64,000 nucleotides of DNA from Carallia brachiata (GCA_021464245.1 JADCRB010000031.1:2403709-2467708); one strand, 5' to 3'; counted from the stretch's first letter, positions 13,033 through 21,788 are shown. Notes: a model not told the origin generated them from the letters alone. Numbers and translations are program-made.

Positions 13033-14100
13033 GTGTTTCGTCCTGAAGGAGCTAATCATGAAGCTCAAAGCCAGAATAAAATCATTCTGGACCAGGAAGG
13101 CATAACTCGCAAACCAGACCACCATCACTTCAAAACCATCAGAAGAGTGACACACCGTAAGGAGGAGCCGCTCGACAACAAAAAGTCGACAACGGAGAAG
13201 GTATATGAAGCTCTCCAAACCCTTCTCGCTAACCCTCAGCTGTTTATAGCTTTGCAATCAACAGAAGTGTGGCAAAATCAAGTCAGCAATACTCTCCAGA
13301 CCTCAGCTGAATCACAGCCATCAAATGATTCTAACTCAGCGGAGCAACAGGCGGACCAAAATCACGTCGGATGTTACTCTGCTATCTCATTTTCAGATGA
13401 GGATCTCCTGCTGGGGTCCAAACCCCACAATCGGCCGCTGTATGTATCAGGCTATGTGAAAGAACAGAAGGTCCGACGTATTCTGATCGACGATGGCTCG
13501 GCAGTCAATATTATCCCAAAATCCACCATAAAGGAGCTCGGCATCGGTGTTGATGAATTATCAGACAGCCGCTTGATGATTCATGGCTTTAATCAAGGAG
13601 GACAGAAAGCAATTGGGATGATTCGCTTGGAGCTAACTATCGGTAATCTCACTTCTAGCACTCTATTTCACGTGATTGATGCACGTACCACATATAAGAT
13701 GTTGCTAGGACGACCGTGGATTCATGGAAATGGAGTTGTGCTCTCAAGCCTGCATCAGTGCTTCAAGTACTACAATGGTGGCGTTCAAAAGGTCAATGCT
13801 GACTTAAAGCCGTTCGATGATGCTGAATCACATTTGGCGGATGCAGTCTTCTACACCGACACAGACAATCCGGAGATCATTCCATCAAAAGCTACTTGGA
13901 CTGGGGGCATCCAAAAAGGGAAAAGCTGTCGAAGAACCTGCCAATGCCAACCCAGGCTCCAACAAATGAAAAGCTGCCACAGCCTGCTGAACTTCGTCCG
14001 AAGGATGTTGCATCTTCAAGCTCCACTCCAGTCCTACGCTATGTGCCGAAGTCACGACGCTCAGAAGGTCAACCCCCTTTCTCTTATTGTATTGATCTAA
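13033..14100 (+). CDS. Retroviral-type aspartic protease region
   Basis: The frame holds a pepsin-like retro-protease domain at about 13440-13740. The active-site motif is ILIDDGSAVNIIP (13477-13515), followed by LGI, MIHGFNQGG, FHVIDARTTYKMLLGRPWIH. The closing LLGRPW is typical of plant Ty3/gypsy proteases, and DDGSA replaces the commoner D[ST]G pattern, as in many Tat elements. The enzyme cleaves the element's own polyprotein. About 60 codons downstream of the domain the frame drifts, probably by an indel near 13915. Confidence 0.85.
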   Translation: MFRPEGANHEAQSQNKIILDQEGITRKPDHHHFKTIRRVTHRKEEPLDNKKSTTEKVYEALQTLLANPQLFIALQSTEVWQNQVSNTLQTSAESQPSNDSNSAEQQADQNHVGCYSAISFSDEDLLLGSKPHNRPLYVSGYVKEQKVRRILIDDGSAVNIIPKSTIKELGIGVDELSDSRLMIHGFNQGGQKAIGMIRLELTIGNLTSSTLFHVIDARTTYKMLLGRPWIHGNGVVLSSLHQCFKYYNGGVQKVNADLKPFDDAESHLADAVFYTDTDNPEIIPSKATWTGGIQKGKSCRRTCQCQPRLQQMKSCHSLLNFVRRMLHLQAPLQSYAMCRSHDAQKVNPLSLIVLI

Positions 14101-14599
14101 ACAGGAGCAAGGTCATAGCCAACCCAAACAAAAGCTGCACAACCTGAAGGAGACTTACACTCTGCCGATACCAAAGATTGAGCCGGTTTTGTCCAAAACC
14201 ATTAAAAGGCTTCGTCAAACCACACACGGGGGCAGTCGAAGGCGGCTCACTTCCAGAAAGAAGAACACATGAAGGATTTGATCCTAATGCATACAAGCTT
14301 TTGGCAAAGGCGGGCTATGACTTCTCAAACCCGAGCACAATGGGTACGCTGCCGTCCACACATGGCGCCGCTTCTCAAATCACAGTCCCGACCTGGCTTA
14401 GGCTATCAGGAGAAGTCACCTGTGCGGATCACGCTAAAGAGCCGAAGCCGAGCAGCTAATGCACGTGCTATCAGCACCACCACCAAACAAGACAGGCTTA
14501 TCCAGTCAAACAAAGAAGGTGAAGTCAGAGATCTGCATTTCATGTCACAATTAGCGAGGAGGCTGAGTCCGACTCATCTGACGGTGAAGTAAAGGAGGC

Positions 14600-15700
14600 T
14601 CCCCCGGAACTTGAAGATGGTGGCCAAGCAATTGTTGATGAACTCAAGGAGGTCAATCTTGGCTCTCCGGAAGATCCTCGACCTACATTTGTAAGTGCTT
14701 TACTTACTGCAGAAGAGACAAGAATATGTTCAGGTATTAAGTCAATACAGGGACGTGTTCGCATGGAGTTACAAAGAAATGCCTGGACTTGACCCAAAAT
14801 TGCGGTGCATCGTCTAGCAGTAAAGAAGGGTGTTCGTTCTGTCAAGCAGCCACAACGACGGTTCCGCCCGGAACTCATTCCACAAATCGAGGAGGAGGTG
14901 AACAAGCTGATCAATGCTGGCTTCATCCGAGAGGTCACCTACCCAACGTGGATTGCCAACATTGTCCCGGTAAGAAAGAAGAATGGACAGTTGAGGGTAT
15001 GTGTTGATTTTCGAGATCTTAACAGGCCTGCCCGAAAGATGACTTTCCATTGCCCATAACGGAGATCACAGTCGATGCAACAACGGGTCACGAAGCATTG
15101 TCCTTCATGGATGGTTCTTCAGGCTATAACCAAATCAGAATGGCACCAGAAGACGAGGAGTTGACAGCATTCCGCACCCCAAAAGGTATATACTGCTACA
15201 AAGTTATGCCGTTTGGATTAAAAATGCTGGCGCCACTTATCAACGTGCTATGCAAAAAATTTTTGATGACATGCTGCACAAGATTGTAGAATGTTATGTT
15301 GATGACTTAGTTGTAAAGACTAAGAAGCGCAAAGACCACCTCGAGGATCTCAAGACAGTGTTCGAAAGACTTCGGAGGCATCAGCTCAAAATGAACCCTC
15401 TCAAGTGCGCATTCGGTGTCACATCAGGAAAGTTTCTTGGGTTCGTGGTGCGCCATCGTGGAATCGAAGTTGATCAGTCAAAGGTTGAGGCAATTCAAAA
15501 GATGCCTGAACCTAAAAACCTGCACGAGCTAAGTCTACAAGGAAAGCTGGCTACATTCGCCGTTTCATCTCCAATTTAGCTGGGAGATGTCAACCTTTCC
15601 ATCGGTTGATGAAGAAGGATGTCAACTTCGAGTGGGACGAAGCTTGCAGCAAAGCCTTTGAGAGCATAAAGAAGTACCTTTCCAATCCACCGTCCTAGGG
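14600..15700 (+). CDS. Reverse transcriptase region
   Basis: RT motifs appear in order: VNKLINAGFIREV and WIANIVPVRKKNG (about 14897-14990), RVCVDFRDLN (14995-15024), SGYNQIRMAPED (15119-15154), TAFRTPKG and the catalytic YVDDL (15295-15309), then LGFVVRHRGIEVD. It copies element RNA into DNA. The frame breaks near 15024, 15222, 15550 and 15692-15700. At each break the conserved motif continues in another frame, and a short run of one base lies at the junction. The product is dead as sequenced, although motif conservation is high. Confidence 0.9.
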
Positions 15701-15720
15701 CTCCAATTCAAGGAAAGTCG

Positions 15721-16610
15721 TTGATTCTCTACATTGCAGCGCAGGAAAGATCTTTGGGAGCCTTGCTTGCACAGGAAAATGAGCAGGGAAAGGAAGTTGC
15801 CCTGTACTACTTGAGCAGAACACTAAACGGTCCGGAGCTGAGTTATTCGCCCATTGAAAAGACATGTCTAGCACTGTTCTTTGCCATTGACAAGCTGAGG
15901 CACTACATGCAAGCTCACACGGTACGTCTCATTGCCAGAGCTGATCCTGTCAAATATATCTTATCCAGACCAATCTTGTCAGGACGACTTGCCAAGTGGG
16001 CAGTAATCCTACAAAGCTACGACATTGTCTACGTGCCTCAAAAAGCAGTCAAAGGACAAGCTCTAGCAGACTTCCTTGCAGATCACCCTGTTCCGTCAGA
16101 TTGGGAGTTCACAGATGATCTTCCAGATGAAGAGGTCTTTTACATTGAGACACTGCCACCATGGACGATGTTCTTTGATGGTGCAGCAAGGCGTGATGGT
16201 GCTGGTGCCGGCATAGTGTTTGTCACTCCTCAACGACAAATACTACCATATGCTATCATTCTCGGTGAGTTATGTTCAAATAATGTTGCTGAATACCAGG
16301 CTTTGATCATTGGTCTTCAAATGGCTGTCGATATGAAGATTCCAACTATAGAAGTCCATGGAGATTCCCAGCTCGTCATCAACCAACTTACAGGATTGTA
16401 TGACGTGAAGAAAGAGGACCTTGCGCCTTACCATCAACGTGCTCGACAGCTAATGGATGAATTTGAAAGCATCACCTTGGAGCATGTGCCTCGACGAGAA
16501 AAACTCAGGCAGACGCGTTGGCTAACCTGGCCACTTCTCTTGCAAAGTCAGAAATCCAGGCTACAGTTGTTGCCGTATGCCAGAAATGGATAGTGCCACA
16601 GAAGGATGAT
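15721..16610 (+). CDS. Tandem RNase H domains (gypsy-type plus archaeal-like second domain)
   Basis: The 290-codon frame contains a gypsy RT-linked RNase H (LGALLAQENEQGKE, YYLSRTL, SYSPIEKTCLALFFA, about 15750-15890). After a linker comes a second RNase H with FFDGAARRDGAGAGIV (about 16170-16217), AEYQALIIGLQMA and VHGDSQLVINQL. The second domain shows the expected D, E and D acidic residues. The first domain has YIAAQ where active versions usually carry an Asp, so it may be a degenerate tether. Dual RNase H is a hallmark of Tat-lineage elements. A frame change near 16500 precedes the ADALANLA-like tail. Confidence 0.88.
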
Positions 16611-16819
16611 GAAGAAACTACAGCAGCCAACGCTGTATCTGTACGTCTCGCGGAGGACGAGGATTGGCGCCAACCAATCATTGACTACTACAGCACGGGA
16701 AGCTGCCCGAAGATCGTCGTCATAAGACAGAAATTCAACGACGAGCTCCCCGCTTCATATATCTCAAGGATGCTCTGTATCGAAGGTCTTTTGATGGAGT
16801 TTTACTTCGCTGCCTAGGC

Positions 16820-17901
16820 AATGAAGAGGCAAAACAGGCTCTACTGAAGCACATTCTGGTGTTTGTGGCGGACATCAATCGGGTAAGTTGCACTTCCAAC
16901 TCAGAAGGATGGGATACTACTGGCCAACCATGGTACGTGATTCAATTGAGTTTGCTAAAACTGTCAAGCTTGTCAATTTCATGCGAATTACATACATCAA
17001 CCACCAGAGCCACTGCATCCAACTGTCTCATCCTGGCCCTTTGAAGCTTGGGGTCTCGACTTAGTGGGGCCCTTGCCAAAGTCATCCCTGGGTCACCTGT
17101 ACATCCTCGCAGCAACCGACTACTTCTCAAAATGGGCTGAAGCCATTCCACTTAGAGAGGTAAAGAAGGAGCATGTTGCCAATTTCATCCGGACTCAGCT
17201 GATCTATCGCTATGGAGTCCCTCGATTCATCATCACTGATAATGGTAAGCAGTTCTACAACAGCTTAATCGACAAGCTCTGCGAGAAGTTCAAGTTCAAG
17301 CAGTACAAGTCATCCATGTACAATGCCCCAGCAAATGGCTTGGCCGAAGCATTCAACAAGACCTTATGCAACCTGTTGCGGAAGGTAGTCTCTAAATCCA
17401 AAAGAGATTGGCATGACAGAATTCCGGAGGCATTATGGGCGTATCGTACAACTTACCGGACTCCAACACAGGCGACGCCATACTCACTTGTCTACGGTGT
17501 CGAAGCAATACTGCCGTTGGAAACACAGATTCCATCCCTGCGCATGGCTGTTCTGGAAGGACTCACACAGGAGGAGAATGCTCGCCTACGTCTGGATGAG
17601 TTAGAAGCCTCGATGAAAGGAGGCTCGAAGCACAACAGCAACTTGAGTGCTACCAAGCCCGGCTCACCAACACGTTTCAACCGCAGGGTCCGCCCTCGAT
17701 CTTTTCAAGTTGGAGACCTTGTTCTTGCAGTGCGACGGCCCATCAACATGAAGCATCGGCCTGGTGACAAGCTTACTTCCAAATGGGACGGGCCATACTT
17801 AGTGCAGGAGGCCTACACTCACAACGCTTACATGCTGTCAGACCAAGAAGGCGTCCGAATCGGCCCATCAATGGTAAATTTCTGAAACAGTATTATGTGT
17901 A
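16820..17901 (+). CDS. Integrase region
   Basis: The zinc-binding part is readable in pieces at about 16870-17030, with YYWPTMVRDSIEFAKTC-like sequence in shifting frames. The catalytic core is one clean frame from 17064. It has D in AATDYFSKWAEA (17109 onward), D in FIITDNGKQF (17227 onward) and E in GLAEAFNK (17338 onward), giving the D,D-35-E triad. It then carries ALWAYRTTYRTPTQATPYSLVYG and a C-terminal part with SFQVGDLVL and WDGPYLV. A break near 17864 leads to a TGA. In the neighbouring frame the usual KFLK..YYV-type ending and stop TAA fall at 17899-17901. Confidence 0.9.
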
Positions 17902-17919
17902 AATATGTTTAAAAAAAAT

Positions 17920-17961
<42 letters not shown>

Positions 17962-18240
17962 AAAAAAAAAAGTTCGAAGTCCCGATCTGAAAGACCAAGC
18001 GAAAATCCAAACCCAAACACTTGAGCCCAATTCAGAGTCCAACTCAAACCAAAACAAATCCAAACCAAAACCCAAACACTCGACCCAAATCCAAAAATCC
18101 AAGTCTAGAAGCCCAAACACTCGACCCAAATCCAATCCAAAACCCAAAAGCCAAAAATTCCAAGTTCCAGACACAGTCCAAACCCAAGTTCAAAATCCAA
18201 TCCAACTCCTGGCCCGCATGAGTATAAACTGTGAACGGCC
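17902..18240 (+). repeat. A-run and C/A-rich spacer inside the element
   Basis: After integrase there are long adenine runs (about 17922-17970), then about 200 bases almost wholly of CCAAA/CCCAAAC-type words. The latter include a near-exact direct repeat at about 18070-18093 and 18113-18136. It looks like a non-coding spacer between the polyprotein and cargo genes. Spacers with tandem repeats are common in Tat elements. Confidence 0.7.
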
Positions 18241-18246
18241 CAAAAA

Positions 18247-18253
18247 TATAAAA
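18247..18253 (+). promoter_or_regulatory. TATA box upstream of the homeobox ORF
   Basis: TATAAAA lies 95 bases before the ATG at 18342, in an A-rich setting followed by GC-richer leader. This is normal spacing for a plant promoter with a 60-65 base 5' UTR. It suggests the cargo gene may have its own transcript rather than depending on the LTR. Whether it is used is inference. Confidence 0.45.
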
Positions 18254-18341
18254 GCACGGAGGGTTTGAGTCTGAAACTCAGCATCAGTCTCAACCGATCT
18301 TCACCACATACCAAGACCTTTGCTCCTCTGCCACAAGAAAG

Positions 18342-18605
18342 ATGGAACCAGTTGCAGAACCTCAAGACAAGGGAGAAGAAAGGTCACCCCGCACAAGGTG
18401 GCAACCGACCATGGCACAACTGCAAATTTTGGAGGAAGTCTTCCACAACAATGGAGGTATTATTCCTAGTGCATCTCAAATTTACCAACTTGTCTCACGA
18501 TTGCGCCCGCTCGGGGCAATCGAAGGAAAAAATGTGTTTTATTGGTTCCAGAATCGGAGAAGCAGGAAGAAACCAGCACTGAGAACTGCTTTTTCCAAAG
18601 AATAG
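18342..18605 (+). CDS. WUSCHEL-related homeobox ORF carried in the retrotransposon (homeodomain part)
   Basis: This is an 87-residue frame from ATG 18342. Residues 17-78 form a WUS/WOX-type homeodomain: RTRWQPTMAQLQILEE (helix 1), SASQIYQLVSRLRPLG (helix 2) and IEGKNVFYWFQNRRSRKK (turn and recognition helix). IEGKNVFYWFQN is typical of the WUS clade, while NRRSR rather than NHKAR resembles the WOX8/9/11/12 group, so the domain is mosaic. WOX proteins are plant nuclear transcription factors for stem-cell and meristem identity. A TAG at 18603 ends the frame soon after the homeodomain, but related coding sequence continues to 18949. No intron is visible, which fits capture through RNA. It lies inside the LTRs, after INT and before the polypurine tract. 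Confidence 0.9.
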   Translation: MEPVAEPQDKGEERSPRTRWQPTMAQLQILEEVFHNNGGIIPSASQIYQLVSRLRPLGAIEGKNVFYWFQNRRSRKKPALRTAFSKE

Positions 18606-18949
18606 TCTGTCGTAGATCCCACCGGTACAGCTTCACCCTCAAATGAAGCAGGTCCGAGTTCTTCCACTGCAATGGTCTCTCCACGGTATGTTCATCAAAG
18701 CCGTAGCCCATGGGAGCATGCATGCTGGTCCTGGTGGTCTTACGGAGTCAGCCAAGGGTTCATCCCTCCTAGATACTTAAGTCTAGGAGGAATTTTTCTA
18801 GCAGAAAGGAGTATTCCGGCGAAACTTTGCCTCTCTTTCCAGAATATTCCGGCAGCATCAACCAGCCGGAAAGCGACGTCGACGTCAACATCATCGGCCC
18901 ACCAGACGAGGTCGAGCTTGACTTGGAGTTGCGCCTCGGCCCCCGCTAG
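18606..18949 (+). pseudogene. C-terminal half of the captured WUS-type gene (WUS-box and EAR motif) beyond stop and frame changes
   Basis: Right after the stop, the homeodomain frame stays open with Ser/Thr/Pro-rich sequence (TGTASPSNEAGPSSSTAMVS). The reading then moves to another frame. There 18824-18841 encodes TLPLFP, the exact core of the WUS-box, and 18917-18937 encodes LDLELRL, an EAR-type repression motif, before TAG 18947-18949. WUS-box followed by a C-terminal EAR-like motif is the known architecture of WUSCHEL-clade proteins, which recruit TOPLESS co-repressors. So the element took up a whole WUS-clade coding region of roughly 200 codons. It is interrupted here by one stop and at least one frame change near 18770-18790. 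Confidence 0.8.
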
Positions 18950-19143
18950 GACGACCGACAATATAAGGTATAACGACTTTGGCAGCACACGGCAACGACT
19001 TCGGCAACCCACGGTAACCACTTTCGTGACACGCGTCAGCCGCTGCCTCTTTTGTCTCTTATGCAGGAAAGGGACGTGGATGGCCCTACTCGATTCTGCG
19101 TACCTTCTTTTTGACTTTTCAAACAAAAAAAAAATCTTTATCT

Positions 19144-19158
19144 TATATATATATATAT
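19144..19158 (+). promoter_or_regulatory. TATA-like (TA)n box upstream of the second cargo ORF
   Basis: A TATATATATATATA stretch lies 55-69 bases before ATG 19213. A pyrimidine-rich leader (19186-19205) sits where a transcription start and short 5' UTR would be expected. It may be a second internal promoter, or simply a microsatellite. Confidence 0.35.
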
Positions 19159-19212
19159 CTTGCATTCCCGAGTTGTAATACTCACCCCTCAGCTCTTCTT
19201 TCTCAAAAGAAA

Positions 19213-19635
19213 ATGGCTAGTCTCTGCACTTGTCTCAGGAAGTTCTTCGATCAAGAAGTTGGAGGCGCACGAGCTAAGAAAAGAAGGAGTAGTCTTCCTC
19301 GAGGGATCCCTAAAAGCCCTCGAAACTCAGTCTCCAACGCCATCGGTGTCATGGAGTTCCAACTACTCTCCTTAGTTCACATCTACCACAGAGGGATGAG
19401 AAGCTGCAATCATCCTAATCTTCCTTTGGATGCGGCGACGTACAGGGAAGTTCCAACTACTCTCCTTACGTCGAAGCAGACTTGGGAATCATCACTACAG
19501 TCAGTCTCTCTGTGTGCCGGTCTTGAAGTTCCGAGGTACTGGGCCTTCCTCTTGGGGAGGTTCAAGTTCTTTGCCTACCGGATCATCCTCACCAGAGCTT
19601 TGGAACTTCAAAGAACCTTTGCCAGCCTTTGCTAG
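19213..19635 (+). CDS. Second cargo ORF of the element, unidentified
   Basis: From ATG 19213 (MASLCTCLRKFFDQEVGG) the frame runs 140 codons. An early basic cluster, ARAKKRRSSLPR, could be a nuclear localisation signal. I do not recognise a domain. A 19-base direct repeat at 19356-19374 and 19450-19468 is read in different frames. In other frames the repeat gives SSNYSP, and a Ser-rich stretch (GSSSLPTGSSSPELW) follows to about 19660, so the true product may use a different frame downstream. It sits between the homeobox gene and the polypurine tract. It may be a Tat accessory ORF or a second captured host sequence. Confidence 0.4.
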   Translation: MASLCTCLRKFFDQEVGGARAKKRRSSLPRGIPKSPRNSVSNAIGVMEFQLLSLVHIYHRGMRSCNHPNLPLDAATYREVPTTLLTSKQTWESSLQSVSLCAGLEVPRYWAFLLGRFKFFAYRIILTRALELQRTFASLC

Positions 19636-19876
19636 CTATGGAAGTTCGAATGCACCTGGAGCTAGAATGTTAATTTTTATATTGGCTGGGCTGCTAACTT
19701 TCTCAAGATCATATCAGTTTCCATTTGCGATCCAACAATATCAGGCATAGTCAGAGTTAGAAGACTTCAACATTCAATGATCATCAAGACATCTCAAGTT
19801 TCAAACTGGACTTCAAGACTTGATTCGGATCATTTCTGTAAAATTCTTCCTTACCAACCCTTGAAGTGGAGGCATT

Positions 19877-20663
19877 TGTAAACATTATTTTCAAAAAAAA
19901 AAAAAAAAAGTCAAAATTGGCGTTGCCGACTTTAAAAAAAAAAATTAATTAAAAGATTCCTTTCTCATGTGATGTTCACATGGGAAAGGAACCTTATAAA
20001 TAGGTCCCTGCCCCTCAGTTCAAAACATATTCAGCAAATCTGTAAACAGAAAAATTCAGAGAATTTGAGAGAAAAAGAAAATTTTGAAAATCTCTCAAGA
20101 AAATTTCTCCTTTTCTTACGTGCTTTTACTCTGCAGTATACTCTCCTAACTCCTTTTTTAGAGATATTTCAGGGGTAAGGCCCAAAAAATTTGCTGTTTC
20201 CATTTCCAAAGTTATTTTTAGATTTATATTCTCCGATCGCCCTAGATCTGAATTTATGAGAATATAAATCTGAAAATATCAAATTACTACAAATCTGGCT
20301 GGGATTAAGCCTCATACGGCCCTCAGCAAAATTCAGGCAACTCATCCGAGAACAAGTCCCTTCGACCCTCGGTGAAATTAAGCCAAATCAGCTCAGATCT
20401 GATCTCTGCGGTTCTTAACCGTAGTCTAAACGTCCAAATCAGATCCAGTTTCAGTCTACCCAGTTCAAGAAAAAGTTGTGGAATTTATTTCTGTAAAGAT
20501 CAAGCTCGTGCAGCCCTTGACGGAGTCAAAGAAGGAACACTAATCGGAGGATCTACAGAGATCGAACCACGTAAATTTTCTTTTATTTTTATAATTTTCA
20601 ATTTGTAATTTATTTTTGTATTTTCGAGTTTAATTGTTTTAAACTCGAAATTTACGCTTTACA
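19877..20663 (+). repeat. 3' LTR of the Tat-type element
   Basis: About 787 bases, TG to CA, preceded by a purine-rich tract. TATAAATA lies at about 19995-20002. It matches the 5' LTR closely, with scattered substitutions and single-base length differences. Confidence 0.92.
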
Positions 20664-20920
20664 AGAAAGTAAAGAGAAAATAAAATTATTTAGAGTAGTA
20701 GAGAAGTTAATAGAAAAAAAGTATGGTGAAAGAAAAGATTAATAGTAATTTATAAGTGAAAAAGTTAAGAGAAAATAAAATTATTTAAAATAGTAAAAAA
20801 AGTGTGAAAAAAAATATGATGAAAGAAAAGGTAAATAATAATTTATGAGTAAAAAAATAAAAAAAATTAAAATTATTTAAAATAATAAAAAAATAAAAAA
20901 ATAAAAAATAATTATTATTA
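20664..20920. repeat. Degenerate tandem repeat next to the 3' LTR
   Basis: Roughly 98-base units containing GAGAAAATAAAATTATTT start near 20672, 20768 and 20866. Later units are more A-rich. No coding potential is seen. Confidence 0.55.
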
Positions 20921-21414
20921 TATTTTTTTTTATCTCCTCCATTTTCTCTCGCACGACCAACACGGTGTTACACTGCTCAAATAGTTCACCCATCTAACTC
21001 ATTATCTTGTAGCTCGTTCGTTCTTGCCCTATATATCTATATCTATATCTATATCTTATCTCTCTATATCCTATCATCTCTATCTCTGTCCCCTCCTTCT
21101 TCAATCTTCTTTCCGCAGCCATCCTTGTCAGGCTGAACCCCATGTCCACATGATTATGACCTCCAGCGTCTTCTAGTCAACTACTTGACAAAAGAATAGC
21201 TTGGAAGGACAATGCCGCCATATATGTGCATTCATGTATCCCTTTCTTTGTAAGGTTATAAAAGGATTTTTCAAGCAATAATTTGAGGATTCCTTTTTTA
21301 TTATAATTACAGCTCCATTCACTTTAATATATTAGATTTTAATTTTTATGCCTGCTACTTTTATTAAAATTTTTTAATACTGTTTTGAATCTTAATAATT
21401 TTTTTTGATATATT
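20921..21414. other. Intergenic, with TATCTA microsatellite
   Basis: AT-rich sequence with a TATATC/TATCTA short repeat at about 21031-21075 and pyrimidine-rich tract to 21110. No gene is seen. Confidence 0.55.
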
Positions 21415-21419
21415 GGCCT

Positions 21420-21783
21420 TGTAAACATAAAAAAAAAAAAGAAAAAAAAAAGAGTCAATAGTCGACTTATTCCTTTCGTATGTGTACTTTCACACGGAAA
21501 AGTAAACTTATTCCCTTCGCACGCGTGCTTTCACACAGAAAAATCGACTTATTCAACCTTTTAGATCCAGTTTCAGTCTACTCAGTTCAAAATAAAGTTG
21601 TACAAATTATTTCTGTCAAGATCAAACTCGTGCAGCCCTTGACGGAGTCAAAAAAAAGGGATACTAATCCGAAGATCTACGGAGATCGACCACAGGTAAA
21701 TTTTTTTTTATTTTTAATTTTTATTTAATTTATTTTTGTATTTTCGAGTCTAATTATTTCAGATTCGAAATTTACCCGTTACA
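21420..21783 (+). mobile_element. Short solo LTR of the same Tat-type family
   Basis: It begins TGTAAACAT and ends CGTTACA. From about 21565 to 21783 it matches the 3' half of the full element's LTRs. The part containing the LTR TATA box is missing or replaced by two copies of a CTTATTCC...TTTCACAC motif (21465-21540). Perfect 5-base target duplications GGCCT flank it (21415-21419 and 21784-21788). The copy inserted properly and then lost its body by LTR recombination, as a 364-base variant. Confidence 0.85.
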
Positions 21784-21788
21784 GGCCT

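Larger units (their letters stand above)
10482..20663 (+). mobile_element. Full-length Ty3/gypsy LTR retrotransposon, Tat type, with extra 3' cargo genes
   Basis: Two direct LTRs (10482-11280 and 19877-20663) begin TGTAAA and end TTTACA. They enclose, in order, a primer-binding region (about 11284-11303), gag, protease, reverse transcriptase, a first RNase H, a second RNase H domain, integrase, an A-rich spacer, a homeobox ORF, a second extra ORF and a polypurine stretch (GAAGTGGAGG, 19864-19873) directly before the 3' LTR. PR-RT-RNH-INT order makes it Ty3/gypsy. The second, archaeal-like RNase H and long INT-to-LTR segment are known traits of the Tat/Ogre/Retand lineage. I find no exact 5-base target duplication: the left flank is TAAAG and the right flank AGAAAG. 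The LTRs remain very similar, so insertion seems fairly recent. Confidence 0.93.

Noticed and set aside
12280..13257. Long minus-strand frames across the gag region
   Set aside because: They are antisense to conserved gag sequence, have no recognisable domain, and are explained as shadows.
18000..18200. CCCAAAC-rich stretch as interstitial telomere repeat
   Set aside because: The units are irregular (CCAAA, CCCAAAC, CCAAAACCC) and not the CCCTAAA plant telomere repeat.
18265..18582. 105-codon frame overlapping the homeobox ORF
   Set aside because: It shows no domain. The overlapping frame from 18342 carries the homeodomain, so this is a shadow frame.
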